Shown here piece by piece: positions 25,925 to 34,915 of a DNA stretch of 64,000 bases. The stretch's first letter is position 1. The number at the start of each line of letters is the position of its first letter. The stretch comes from Prevotella sp. (GTDB lineage: Bacteria; Bacteroidota; Bacteroidia; Bacteroidales; Bacteroidaceae): NCBI GenBank assembly GCA_017459445.1, contig JAFUDJ010000009.1, positions 36,058-100,057 on the forward strand, read 5' to 3'. The notes under the pieces were generated by a model, which worked only from the letters and a program-made list of their open reading frames with translations, searched no databases and had not been told where the DNA came from. The position numbers and the translations under genes were made by a program.

Positions 25925-27046
25925 TTAGTCTTCATCGCTGACGGGGAACTCCATGAGGTAAGCCTTGATGAAGTCATCAATCTTACCGTCCATGACACCG
26001 TCGACATCGCTGGTCTGGTAGTTGGTGCGATGGTCTTTCACACGACGGTCGTCAAAGACGTAGCTGCGTATCTGGCTGCCCCACTCTATCTTCTTCTTGC
26101 CAGCCTCTATCTTTGCCTGCGCCTCCAGGCGTTTCTGCATGGCGCGGTCGTAGAGTTGAGAGCGAAGCAGCGCCATGGCGCGCTCCTTGTTCTTGGGTTG
26201 GTCGCGCGTCTCGGTATTCTCAATCAGGATTTCCTCCTCTTCGCCCGTGTCGGGGTCAGTATACCAATAGCGCAGGCGGACGCCCGACTCCACCTTGTTG
26301 ACATTCTGGCCGCCTGCACCGCTCGACCGGAAGGTGTCCCACGACAGCTTGGCGGGGTCGACATAGACCTCGATGGTGTCGTCGACCAGCGGGCTGACAA
26401 AGACGGAAGCGAAGGAGGTCATGCGCTTGCCCTGGGCATTGAACGGCGAGACGCGGACCAGACGGTGGACGCCGTTCTCCGACTTCAGATAGCCGTAGGC
26501 ATACTCGCCGCCCTCTATCTGCATGGTGACGCTCTTGATGCCGGCCTCGTCGCCGTCCTGAAGGTTGGAGATGCTGACCTTATAGCCGTGCGCCTCGGCC
26601 CACCGCTGATACATACGCATCAGCATAGAGGCCCAGTCCTGGCTCTCGGTGCCGCCGGCTCCGGAGTTTATCTTGAGCACACAGTCCATGGGGTCTTCCT
26701 TCTGGCGCAGCATATTCTTCAGCTCCAGGGCCTCAATGGCCTCCACAGCCTTGCGGTAGTTGTCGTCGACTTCAGCCTCGGTCACCATGTCCTCCTTGTA
26801 GAAGTCGAAGGCCAGCTGCAGCTCGTCGGCGGCGGTGCGTACCTCTTGGTAGCCGTCGAGCCACTTCTTGATGCCCTTGACTTTCTTCATCTGCTCCTCG
26901 GCGCGCTTCTGGTCTTCCCAGAAATCAGGCGCCTGTGTGCGCAAGTCTTCTTCTTCGTACTCTATCTTCTTTTCGTCAATCTTGAGATAGTGCCGCAACT
27001 TGTCGGCCCTGTCCAAGACGTCCTTCAACTGGTCCTGTGTAATCAT
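25925..27046 (-). CDS. prfB: Peptide chain release factor 2
   Basis: A 373-residue translation factor that recognises UGA and UAA stop codons. It has the SPF tripeptide (VRVSPFNAQ) that reads the stop codon and the GGQ loop (SSGAGGQNVNKVESG) that triggers peptide release. The reading frame is continuous across the region aligned with the E. coli programmed frameshift: RADKLRHYLKIDEKK is read straight through and the CUU-UGA slippery site is absent. So autoregulation by frameshifting is not used here. It lies downstream of the acyl-CoA ligase by 34 bp. Confidence 0.96.
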   Translation of the reverse strand: MITQDQLKDVLDRADKLRHYLKIDEKKIEYEEEDLRTQAPDFWEDQKRAEEQMKKVKGIKKWLDGYQEVRTAADELQLAFDFYKEDMVTEAEVDDNYRKAVEAIEALELKNMLRQKEDPMDCVLKINSGAGGTESQDWASMLMRMYQRWAEAHGYKVSISNLQDGDEAGIKSVTMQIEGGEYAYGYLKSENGVHRLVRVSPFNAQGKRMTSFASVFVSPLVDDTIEVYVDPAKLSWDTFRSSGAGGQNVNKVESGVRLRYWYTDPDTGEEEEILIENTETRDQPKNKERAMALLRSQLYDRAMQKRLEAQAKIEAGKKKIEWGSQIRSYVFDDRRVKDHRTNYQTSDVDGVMDGKIDDFIKAYLMEFPVSDED

Positions 27047-27080
27047 AAAGGGTTATTGGGGGTTGTTAGGGAATATGGCG

Positions 27081-28889
27081 TTATTCCTCATACATTTTGT
27101 CAATCTCCGCCTTGTAGTTCTCGTTGAGCACGCGGCGACGTATTTTCAGCGTATTTGTCAGCTCGCCCTTCTCCATCGACAGGTGGTGTGGCAGCAGCGT
27201 GAAGCGCTTCACCTGCTCGTAATGGGCAAGCTGCTGCTGCAGGGTGTCGATGCGTTCCTTCATCATGTCAATGATACGCGGGTCGGCACAGAGCTGTTCG
27301 CGGCTGTCGAACGCGACGCCGTTGGCACGGGCATACTCTTCAAGCAGCGAGTAGACGGGGATGATGAGCGCCGAGACGAACTTGCGCTGGTCGGCAATGA
27401 TGGCTATCTGGTCGATGTATTTGTCGACCAGCAGCTTCGACTCTATCATCTGCGGAGCGATGTACTTGCCGTTGGAGGTCTTGAAAAGGTCCTTGATACG
27501 CTCCGTGAGGAACAGCTCGCCACCCTTCATATAGCCGGCATCGCCCGTGCGGAAGTAGCCATCGGGGGTGAAAGCCTGCCGGGTAAGGTCGTCGCGGTTG
27601 TAATAGCCTACAGTAATCGTGGGGCCCTTCAACAGGATTTCGCCGTCGTCGCTGATGCGGATGTCGATGCTGTCAATGGGAATTCCTACGGAACCGACGG
27701 TGTAGGGGTCGCCCAAATGGTTGCACGACACCGTGGCCAGCGACTCGGTAAGGCCGTAGCCGACTATCATATTGATGCCGATGGAGTGGACAAACTCTTC
27801 CACATGGGCGCTGACCGTGGCACCCGCCGTGGGGAAGAAGTGGGCATTTTCAAGCCCTAACTCCTTACGGACGAGGGAGAATACGGTGCGGTTCAGCATC
27901 TCATACTCCAAATGAAGGGCTACGGGCGGCTTCTTTCCTAAGCTGAGGTACTCGATGTTATGCTTGCGACCGACGGCCAGGGCATGCTTGAAAAGCTTGC
28001 GCTGTACGGCGCTGGAATGCTCTATCTTGTCCATCACGCCCATGTAGACCTTCTCCCAGAAGCGCGGAACGGCCGACATACAGGTGGGATGGGTGCTGCG
28101 CATGGACTGCTGGACTTCCTGCGGATGGGTGTTAACAATCATGCGGGCACCGGCATACAGGCACAGGATGGCCCAGCCGCGCTCAAAGATATGGGTGTAG
28201 GGCAGGAAATTCATGATGCGGTCGTTCTCGGTGACCGGCACGCATTTACTGTTAGCCTCAAAGGCGGCATGGAACTGGCCGTGGGTAAGAATGACGCCTT
28301 TGGAGTCGCCCGTGGTACCGCTGGTATAGAGAATGTTGGCCACATCGTCGTCATTGGCCTCCCGCCACAGCTTTTCCACCTCCGTCTGGCGGGGCAGGTT
28401 CTCGCCCAGCTTCAGGAAGTCGGAGAAATAGATGGCACTGGGGTCGTGGGTGGAGATGTGCACGGCAGGGTCGAAGACGATGATGCGCTCCAGCATAGGA
28501 CAGAGCGACACCACACGGCGGGCCTTGTCGTACTGCTCCTGTTCGCCGACGAAGAGGTAGCGAATCTTGGCGTCGTTGACGATAAACTGTATCTGCTGCT
28601 CGGAACTGGTGGCATAGAACGGAATCGTTACGGCTCGAATGCCCCATGCACCGAAGTCACACTCGATGTACTGAACGGAGTTTTGCGAGAAGATTCCGAT
28701 GTTCTCCTGCGGCTTCACGCCCATGTTCAACAAGGCATTGGACACTTGCTTCACCGTTGCCGACACCTGATTCCATGACAGCGATTTCCACTCTCCCCCG
28801 CTAAAATCCTGGTATATCAGCATCTCGCGGTCGCCATACTTCTTAGCCTGCTCATGAATGAGCACCGACATGTGACAATTCGTCTGCAT
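27081..28889 (-). CDS. Long-chain fatty acid-CoA ligase (AMP-forming)
   Basis: A 602-residue cytoplasmic or membrane-associated acyl-activating enzyme. The ATP-binding P-loop is LYTSGTTGDSKGVILTHG (about 188-205). Later motifs are NMIVGYGLTESLATVS, PDGYFRTGDAGYM and LTERIKDLFKTSNGKYIAPQ, the hinge and C-terminal catalytic segment. It resembles FadD/FAA-type ligases that activate exogenous fatty acids for phospholipid or aminolipid synthesis. It is the first gene of the operon with prfB. The M20 peptidase gene is divergent. Confidence 0.92.
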   Translation of the reverse strand: MQTNCHMSVLIHEQAKKYGDREMLIYQDFSGGEWKSLSWNQVSATVKQVSNALLNMGVKPQENIGIFSQNSVQYIECDFGAWGIRAVTIPFYATSSEQQIQFIVNDAKIRYLFVGEQEQYDKARRVVSLCPMLERIIVFDPAVHISTHDPSAIYFSDFLKLGENLPRQTEVEKLWREANDDDVANILYTSGTTGDSKGVILTHGQFHAAFEANSKCVPVTENDRIMNFLPYTHIFERGWAILCLYAGARMIVNTHPQEVQQSMRSTHPTCMSAVPRFWEKVYMGVMDKIEHSSAVQRKLFKHALAVGRKHNIEYLSLGKKPPVALHLEYEMLNRTVFSLVRKELGLENAHFFPTAGATVSAHVEEFVHSIGINMIVGYGLTESLATVSCNHLGDPYTVGSVGIPIDSIDIRISDDGEILLKGPTITVGYYNRDDLTRQAFTPDGYFRTGDAGYMKGGELFLTERIKDLFKTSNGKYIAPQMIESKLLVDKYIDQIAIIADQRKFVSALIIPVYSLLEEYARANGVAFDSREQLCADPRIIDMMKERIDTLQQQLAHYEQVKRFTLLPHHLSMEKGELTNTLKIRRRVLNENYKAEIDKMYEE

Positions 28890-28914
28890 AAGCTCTCCTT
28901 ATTTAATAATAGTG

Positions 28915-28922
28915 CAAAGGTA
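28915..28922 (-). promoter_or_regulatory. Promoter -7 box of the acyl-CoA ligase operon
   Basis: TACCTTTG on the minus strand, 25 nt before the ATG. The -33 region falls in the AGTGAAA heptamer repeats and has no clear TTTG. Confidence 0.6.
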
Positions 28923-28930
28923 CGAAAAAA

Positions 28931-28958
28931 AGTGAAAAGTGAAAAGTGAAAAATGAAA
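28931..28958. repeat. AGTGAAA heptamer repeat
   Basis: Three AGTGAAA units and one AATGAAA unit between two divergent -7 boxes. The same heptamer family recurs upstream of ftsI (44.14-44.19 kb). Confidence 0.75.
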
Positions 28959-28965
28959 AATTTCG

Positions 28966-28973
28966 TATCTTTG
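28966..28973 (+). promoter_or_regulatory. Promoter -7 box of the M20 peptidase
   Basis: TATCTTTG, ending 8 nt before the ATG, so the transcript would be leaderless or nearly so. Confidence 0.6.
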
Positions 28974-28981
28974 CAACAATT

Positions 28982-30037
28982 ATGGATATTAAACAATTAG
29001 CACAAGAAGCGGTGGGGCTGCTGAAACGCCTGATTAGCACCCCGTCGATAAGCCGCGACGAAGCGGCGGCGGCGGACATTTTGTCCGATTTTATCAAGCA
29101 GTGCGGGCTGCCCGTGAGGCGCATCGGCAACAACTTGCTGGTGCAAGAGCACCTCGATGCGCGAAAGTCGACGGTGCTGCTCAACGCACATATCGACACG
29201 GTGAAGCCCGTCAGCACGTGGAGCCGCGACCCGTTTGCAGCCGACGTGGAGGGCGACCGCCTCTACGGTCTGGGCAGCAACGACTGCGGCGGCGGCCTGG
29301 TAAGCCTGCTGACAGCCTACCGTTTGCTGCGTGGTTTACCCACGCAATATAATCTGGTCTACCTCGCTTCCTGCGAGGAAGAGGTCAGCGGAGCCAACGG
29401 TTTCTCGCTGGCGCTGCCCGAGCTGCCCGCCATTGACGTGGCCATCGTTGGCGAGCCGACGGGCATGCAGCCTGCCATTGCCGAGAAAGGGCTGATGGTC
29501 ATCGACGGCATAGCGCGCGGCAAGAGCGGCCATGCTGCCCGCAACGAGGGCGTCAATGCCATCTATGAGGCGCTGGATGACCTTGTCTGGCTGCGCGACT
29601 ACCGATTCGACAAAGACAGCGCGCTGTTAGGGGCTACGAAAATGACCGTCACCGTCATCAACAGCGGCACTCAGCATAACGTCGTACCTGACGAGTGCCG
29701 CTTCGTCATCGACGTCCGTCCTAACGAGTATTACAAGAATGAAGAGCTGTTCCTGTTCCTGCAGGAACACATGAAGAAGTGTGAACTGAAGGCGCGTTCC
29801 TTCCGTTTGGCATCGTCGTACATGCCCGCAGAGCACCCGCTGATACAACGCTGCATCCAGATGGGGATGCAACCTTTCGGCTCGCCAACGCTGAGCGACC
29901 AGGCGCTCATGCCCTTCCCTTCGTTTAAGTTAGGCCCGGGCCTGTCGGCGCGCAGCCATACGGCCGACGAATTCATCTGCCTGTCGGAGATTGATGACGC
30001 CATTGCCACCTACATCCGGCTCCTTGCCGACGAGTAG
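28982..30037 (+). CDS. M20-family metallopeptidase (ArgE/DapE-like)
   Basis: A 351-residue cytoplasmic zinc hydrolase. The conserved metal ligands are visible in LLNAHIDTVKP (His and Asp, about 71-81), LYGLGSNDCGGGL (about 100-112), ASCEEEVSGANG (about 132-143) and VGEPTGMQ (about 157-164). The dimerisation domain follows (GKSGHAARNEGVNAI). Members deacylate N-acetylornithine, N-succinyl-diaminopimelate or peptides; Bacteroidales homologues are often called acetylornithine deacetylase, but no arginine genes are nearby. ATG 28982 is chosen over the in-frame codon at 28946, which lies upstream of the -7 box and within the repeat. Confidence 0.9.
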   Translation: MDIKQLAQEAVGLLKRLISTPSISRDEAAAADILSDFIKQCGLPVRRIGNNLLVQEHLDARKSTVLLNAHIDTVKPVSTWSRDPFAADVEGDRLYGLGSNDCGGGLVSLLTAYRLLRGLPTQYNLVYLASCEEEVSGANGFSLALPELPAIDVAIVGEPTGMQPAIAEKGLMVIDGIARGKSGHAARNEGVNAIYEALDDLVWLRDYRFDKDSALLGATKMTVTVINSGTQHNVVPDECRFVIDVRPNEYYKNEELFLFLQEHMKKCELKARSFRLASSYMPAEHPLIQRCIQMGMQPFGSPTLSDQALMPFPSFKLGPGLSARSHTADEFICLSEIDDAIATYIRLLADE

Positions 30038-30042
30038 GAAGC

Positions 30043-31539
30043 TTATCGTCTCAGCCAGTTCTCGGGATTGAGCTTGGCCGTTTCGCGGCGTAGCTGGAAC
30101 TGAAGGATGTTATCCTGACCCACACGTCCTAACGGCTGGCGCGTCGTTACCTTCTGACCACGGTGGACATTGACGCTGGCTAGGTTGCAATAGACGGAGA
30201 TATAGCTGCCGTGGCGCACCATGACCACCATGGAACCGCCAAAGCTGAACACGGCACTGACCTCGCCGTCGAAGATGCTACGGGCCTGAGCGCCCGACTC
30301 TCCCTTGATATTGATGCCCTTATTGTCGAGCGTTACGTTGTGCAAGCCTTCCACATTGTACTGTCCAAAGTGGCTGACAATGCGGTAGCTGCCGGTGATA
30401 GGCATGGGCAGACGGCCACGGTTGCTCTCGAAACTGCCGCTGATACGTGAGTTGTCGTTCGGCGGCGTATAGAGCGGTTCGCGCTCCACGCGCCGCTCTT
30501 CTGCCTCGCGGTGCTTCTCGGCCTCACGTACCCGGCGGTTGGCTTCGTCCTTTTCCTTCTTGCTCTTTGCCGCCAACGCCTCGGCGCGGGCCTTTTCTTC
30601 CCGGGCACGAGCCTCAGCCAGACGCCGCTCGCGGGCAGCAGCCTCGGCCTTGCGCTTAGCCTCTGCTGCCTCGCGGGCCTTCTGTCGCGCCACTTCTTCG
30701 GCTATCAGGCGGTCTATCTGTGCATTCAATGCCGCATCCCGCTTCTTCTGCTGGGCGATAATATTCTGGATATTCTGCTGCTCGCGCTGTAAGGTTTTCA
30801 CCACGTTCTGCTGCTCCGTCTGCTTGCCTTCAAGCGAACGACGCTCGCGTTCTCCCTTTGCCAGCAGCTGCGACTTCTTGTTTTTGGCCTCGCTGATTTC
30901 CTTTAGCTTCAGGTTAACGGTCTCCTGCTGTGCCTTCACCTCGTCGCCCTGCACATGCTGATAGGCGGCATACTCACGCATAAAGCGCATTCGCCGGTAC
31001 ATTTGCGCAAAGTTATCGGCACTGAAGATGAACATCAGCTGGCTCGATGCCGAACGGTTGCGGTGCATATACCGCAACGACTTGATATAGCGACGCTTGC
31101 AATCGGCCAATTCTGCCTGCAAAACGACCAGCTGACTGTCCAATTGCTCAATCTCGACATCCAGATTACTGATGTCCTTACGGATGGTATCAATGGCGCG
31201 GCGCTTACCTTCTATCTCTGTATTGAGCATCATCAGGTTCTGTAAGCGCTTGCGAACGTCCTGCTTTTTGGTTGCCAGAAGCTGCTCCTGCTGCCGAATC
31301 TGCTGCTGTATCTGCTTACGCTCGCTCTGCAAAGACTGCACAGAGGGCGTCTTGGCGGACTTGGCAGACTTCCCCGTCTTGGCGGACTTTCCGGATTTCC
31401 CGGACTTTCCCGACTTCGCGGCAGTCTTGCCCTTGCTGACAACAGCCGCCTTCTTCGGCGCACTCTGTGTGCGGCGCTTTTGCGCCTGTGGCGCCAAAGT
31501 GAAGGCTAACAGCAGTAGTATGATACCAATCCTTTTCAT
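30043..31539 (-). CDS. EnvC-like murein hydrolase activator (degenerate M23 domain)
   Basis: A 498-residue exported protein. Signal peptide (to about 20); a Lys/Ser/Gly-rich low-complexity linker with repeated GKS/AKS (about 38-66); long coiled coils (about 70-250 and 270-355); C-terminal LytM/M23 fold (about 375-498). The zinc ligands of active M23 peptidases are missing: HxxxD is replaced in VTLDNKGINI and HLHFE in ILQFQLRRE. This is the hallmark of EnvC, which does not cut peptidoglycan but activates amidases at the septum. It is the last gene of the operon dut-TPR-DUF4292-envC and is convergent with the M20 gene. Confidence 0.88.
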   Translation of the reverse strand: MKRIGIILLLLAFTLAPQAQKRRTQSAPKKAAVVSKGKTAAKSGKSGKSGKSAKTGKSAKSAKTPSVQSLQSERKQIQQQIRQQEQLLATKKQDVRKRLQNLMMLNTEIEGKRRAIDTIRKDISNLDVEIEQLDSQLVVLQAELADCKRRYIKSLRYMHRNRSASSQLMFIFSADNFAQMYRRMRFMREYAAYQHVQGDEVKAQQETVNLKLKEISEAKNKKSQLLAKGERERRSLEGKQTEQQNVVKTLQREQQNIQNIIAQQKKRDAALNAQIDRLIAEEVARQKAREAAEAKRKAEAAARERRLAEARAREEKARAEALAAKSKKEKDEANRRVREAEKHREAEERRVEREPLYTPPNDNSRISGSFESNRGRLPMPITGSYRIVSHFGQYNVEGLHNVTLDNKGINIKGESGAQARSIFDGEVSAVFSFGGSMVVMVRHGSYISVYCNLASVNVHRGQKVTTRQPLGRVGQDNILQFQLRRETAKLNPENWLRR

Positions 31540-31548
31540 TCAGGATAC

Positions 31549-32493
31549 TTAAAGAGCCATGAAACGACGTAGAATCTCATCAACCGATACCTGGCGATAC
31601 TTACCCGACAGCTTGGTTCGGGTCTCCCAGTTCTCCTCATGCCCCATATAGTTCAGCACCATACTGAACTTTACCTCCTTCTCAGGGGCAGTTACCGTTA
31701 CGTTATGCCGCATCGGGAAATACTTCATTTCATTGCGTTTGAAGTCCTCGTAATCCCAATTAAGCTGGTAATTGCCACGGAAACGGTCGGTATACAGCAC
31801 ATTGGCCATCTTCACACGGGCTGTAGTGTTTTCAGCTAACCAGCGATAGGAGAGCTTATCGTTGTCGATGGAGAGAACGATATCGTCGTCAAGGCCACGC
31901 TGCGACTTCATTTCCGGAGCCGGTGTTCCATCCTTGGGAGCCGTCGGCTTGAAGATTTCGTTCCAGAACAAAGCCTGCAACATATAGAAGTCAAGGCCGC
32001 TGGTGCGCATGAATGTCAGCTGATTGTAAGCAACCTTGAGGTACTGCTTGTTAATTCGGTCGATTATCATCACATAGTCAGGGGTGAACTCAAGCCGCCC
32101 GGCTTCCACAAAGCCAAAGCCCATGAGTTGCAGGCGGATGACCTCGTTGCGTTTCATCTTCAGATTGCCCGTCAGTGTCATCTGCTGGTTGCCCACCTCT
32201 ACGGAGAATTTGATTTTCGACGTGATAAAGTGCCCCTTCTGGGCGTTATCGGCAATCTTCTCGAGAAAAGCCTTCTGCTGTAGCGTGTCCGTCGAGAAAG
32301 GTGCCACAGTCGTATTACCGTCCTGCTTTGCTTGAGCCGTCTTGGATATACGACCCGCTTTCGAACTCTTCGAGTTCTCCTCCCCATCGCTTTGTACCGA
32401 CCTGCGTCCCAGTCCGCGATGACTGCCACAAGACGTTACCATGAGCAATGCTACGACCCATGCCGTAGCCATCAAAAAACGTTCAGTCTTCAT
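31549..32493 (-). CDS. DUF4292 lipoprotein
   Basis: A 314-residue lipoprotein (lipobox VTSC, Cys 22). A serine/lysine-rich linker precedes a beta-rich domain (about 80-310: KIKFSVEVGNQQMTLTGNLK, VIRLQLMGFGFVEAGRLEFT) that resembles the LolA/LolB-like folds, which bind acyl chains. Known as DUF4292 in Bacteroidetes; no experimental function known to me. It overlaps the TPR gene by 4 bp (ATGA) and precedes the EnvC-like gene by 9 bp, a conserved order that suggests a role in envelope maintenance. Confidence 0.88.
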   Translation of the reverse strand: MKTERFLMATAWVVALLMVTSCGSHRGLGRRSVQSDGEENSKSSKAGRISKTAQAKQDGNTTVAPFSTDTLQQKAFLEKIADNAQKGHFITSKIKFSVEVGNQQMTLTGNLKMKRNEVIRLQLMGFGFVEAGRLEFTPDYVMIIDRINKQYLKVAYNQLTFMRTSGLDFYMLQALFWNEIFKPTAPKDGTPAPEMKSQRGLDDDIVLSIDNDKLSYRWLAENTTARVKMANVLYTDRFRGNYQLNWDYEDFKRNEMKYFPMRHNVTVTAPEKEVKFSMVLNYMGHEENWETRTKLSGKYRQVSVDEILRRFMAL

Positions 32494-34238
32494 TCTTTCA
32501 GATATTTTTGTAGTTTTATTTTCCTTATCAGAACCTGTCTGCGCTCGCCAATCAGCTCAGAAGAGTCAGTCGCCCGCTCCAAGGCTTGCTGCCAGAAAGC
32601 GACGGCTTTGTCCTTTTCTCCCACATGATAGTATATGTCGCCGGCATGCTCCAGCAGCACTGCCGACGTGTCAGAGTCGCATTGTAGCGTCTGGTCAATA
32701 TATATCCGTGCCTCGTTGTACCGCTGCTGCATAAAGAGTATCCAGGCATAGGTGTCGAGATAGGTCGGGTTCTTCGGCTCAGCCTTGATGGTCATGAACG
32801 ACATCCGCTCCGCCCGCTCCAGCTCTTTTCCCTTAAGGCTGAGATAATAGGCGTAGTTGTTCAGGCATCCGATATTATCGTCCTTCCAGACCAGACAGGA
32901 GTCATAGGCCGCAAAAGCCTCCTGCTCCATTCCCCGCTGGTGCATGATGTCGCCCATCACGGCATAGAAGTCGGAAACGATGGCCGGGTCGCTCTCAGGC
33001 GTGATGACGCCGATGCCGTTCTGGAAGGCATTCAGGGCCTCATCCAGCTGATTTTTCTGGTAATAGGCAATGCCCTGATAGTAATAGAAAGCCATTTCCT
33101 CGGGGTTATACTGTCGGGCGTCCCTGCAAAGGGCAATAACCCTGTCGCGGTCTTCTGCCCTCCATGCATAGCTTACCAGCTGCAAGCGGGCCGCCGCATT
33201 GTCTGGCGCTACCTGCAAGGCGCGTTCCAAGACCCGGCTGATGCTGTCCGTCGGCATCTTCTTCAAGTTCATGTACGTTGCGCAGAACAAAGCCATGTCG
33301 ACATCCAGGTCAGGCATGTCCAAAACACGGTTGAACAAGTACAGCACCCGCGTCGAGTCGCCGCCGTTCTGCTCACTCTCTCCGATAGCCTGTCGCAATA
33401 AAGCCACGCGGTCTTCCGTCGTAGCATTCCTGTTAACCAGTATGCGCTCCATCATCCTGGCCACCTGCACGGAGTCGTTCTGCTCGTTATAGCAGGCCAG
33501 CAATGCCATCTGTGCCTGCCGGTTGTCCGGTTCCTCCTTCAAGACCTTGTCATAGATGGCCAATGCCTTCTTCTGCTGTCCGTTGACATACAGTGCATTG
33601 GCATACAGGCTCCGGTAGTTATTGTCATTAGGATATTGGTCGGCCAGCGTCTTCATCTCAGCCACGGCGGCCTTCTTGTCGCCCTTCTGGGTGTAGAACT
33701 TGCTCTTGGCAAAGCTCAGCCGTTCGTTCTTGCCCTCCAGCGTTTCCAGCCGCGTCAAGGTACGGATGGCGTTGTCGTAGTCCTGTCGTTGCTCATACAA
33801 CTGCACCAGAAACGCCAGCACATCCTCCCGGTCGCGGCTCCTGTCATAGAGACGTTCCAGCACGTCGATGGCCTCATCATACTGTTTCTGCCCGATATAG
33901 GCGTTGGCCAGCGTCTCCAAATAGGTCGTATTGTCCGGTTCCAGCTCCACAGCCTTCCTGGAATAGGCCAGTGCCGTCTCACGCTGGCGCAGTCCGGAAT
34001 AGTATTGCGCCAGGTAGTAAAAGGCCTCCGAGCGCGTGGAGTCGATGTCCACACAATGTCGCAACAGGTCGAAGGCAGCGTCGTTGTTACCCTTTTCCCG
34101 CTGGCAGATGGCGTCGAGGAAGAAAGCATCATAGCGCCTTGCCGTGTCTTGCGCCACCGCAAAGCCCGTGAAAAACGAACCGCAGATAGTGAACAACGTC
34201 ACTAACACCATCCATTTCCTTGTCTGCTCCTTCTTCAT
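32490..34238 (-). CDS. Exported tetratricopeptide-repeat protein
   Basis: A 582-residue protein with an N-terminal signal peptide (to about residue 30, FTGFAVAQ) and at least ten TPR-like helical repeats, for example AFYYLAQYYSGLRQRETALA, AYIGQKQYDEAIDVLERL and YYYQGIAYYQKNQLDEALNA. TPR proteins serve as scaffolds; this one is expected in the periplasm. A GTG at 34250 is an alternative start, but ATG 34238 gives the cleaner signal peptide. It lies between dut and the DUF4292 gene. Confidence 0.88.
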   Translation of the reverse strand: MKKEQTRKWMVLVTLFTICGSFFTGFAVAQDTARRYDAFFLDAICQREKGNNDAAFDLLRHCVDIDSTRSEAFYYLAQYYSGLRQRETALAYSRKAVELEPDNTTYLETLANAYIGQKQYDEAIDVLERLYDRSRDREDVLAFLVQLYEQRQDYDNAIRTLTRLETLEGKNERLSFAKSKFYTQKGDKKAAVAEMKTLADQYPNDNNYRSLYANALYVNGQQKKALAIYDKVLKEEPDNRQAQMALLACYNEQNDSVQVARMMERILVNRNATTEDRVALLRQAIGESEQNGGDSTRVLYLFNRVLDMPDLDVDMALFCATYMNLKKMPTDSISRVLERALQVAPDNAAARLQLVSYAWRAEDRDRVIALCRDARQYNPEEMAFYYYQGIAYYQKNQLDEALNAFQNGIGVITPESDPAIVSDFYAVMGDIMHQRGMEQEAFAAYDSCLVWKDDNIGCLNNYAYYLSLKGKELERAERMSFMTIKAEPKNPTYLDTYAWILFMQQRYNEARIYIDQTLQCDSDTSAVLLEHAGDIYYHVGEKDKAVAFWQQALERATDSSELIGERRQVLIRKIKLQKYLKE

Positions 34239-34303
34239 TGTCCTATTCACTCTTCAGCGTTCACTTTCATGATTCACCCTTCACTCACCCAAGGCGGAGC
34301 CCG

Positions 34304-34741
34304 CTACTTCACGCCAGTATGGCCATATCCGCCCTCGCCGCGCTCCGTCTCGTCCAGCTGTTCCACCAGCGTCAGCTCGCCTTGTTCGCAGCGGGCTATG
34401 ACGAGTTGGGCTATCCGCTCCCCGTCGTTGACGACAAAGTCCTGCTGCGACAGGTTGACAAGCACGACGCCAATCTCGCCGCGATAGTCGGCATCAATGG
34501 TTCCCGGCGCGTTCAGCACCGTCAGTCCGTGCTTCAGAGCCAGCCCGCTGCGCGGACGAACCTGCGCCTCATAGCCCTCGGGCAGGGCCATATACAGCCC
34601 CGTAGGGATTAGCCGGCGCTCCAAAGGGCGCAGCGTGACGGGTTCCTCCAGATTGGCGCGCAGGTCCATTCCGGCACTCTGCGGCGTGGCATAAGCAGGC
34701 AACTGCTGGTGCCCGCGATTCACGACTTTAATCTTAAGCAT
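34304..34741 (-). CDS. dut: dUTP diphosphatase
   Basis: A 145-residue homotrimer subunit that converts dUTP to dUMP, keeping uracil out of DNA and feeding dTMP synthesis. All five motifs are present: [19 protein letters not shown], the catalytic-region [21 protein letters not shown] and the C-terminal [10 protein letters not shown] that closes over the nucleotide. It leads a minus-strand operon. Together with ung (59.8 kb) and dgt (34.9 kb) the window holds three dNTP-quality or uracil-repair genes, though they are not clustered. Confidence 0.96.
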   Translation of the reverse strand: MLKIKVVNRGHQQLPAYATPQSAGMDLRANLEEPVTLRPLERRLIPTGLYMALPEGYEAQVRPRSGLALKHGLTVLNAPGTIDADYRGEIGVVLVNLSQQDFVVNDGERIAQLVIARCEQGELTLVEQLDETERGEGGYGHTGVK

Positions 34742-34768
34742 TTATTTTTTATACGTATAAATAATGTG

Positions 34769-34800
34769 CAAAAGTACTCATTTCTCTCCAAACGACCAAA
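34769..34800 (-). promoter_or_regulatory. Promoter of the dut operon
   Basis: Minus-strand TTTG (34800-34797), 20-nt spacer, TACTTTTG (34776-34769). The dut ATG is 27 nt downstream. Confidence 0.75.
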
Positions 34801-34880
34801 TTTTATAGAATACAAAGACGTAAAGACACCAAGTTTTTTATTTTTTTACCTTTTTACTTTTTTAAAAACCCAAGAAACTC

Positions 34881-34911
34881 TTGGCTTTTTACTCGCTTCT
34901 TCGTACCTTTG
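34881..34911 (+). promoter_or_regulatory. Promoter of dgt
   Basis: TTGG (34881-34884), 19-nt spacer, TACCTTTG (34904-34911). Its last base is only 4 nt before the ATG, so the mRNA should start at or inside the start codon region. Confidence 0.7.
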
Positions 34912-34915
34912 CAGC

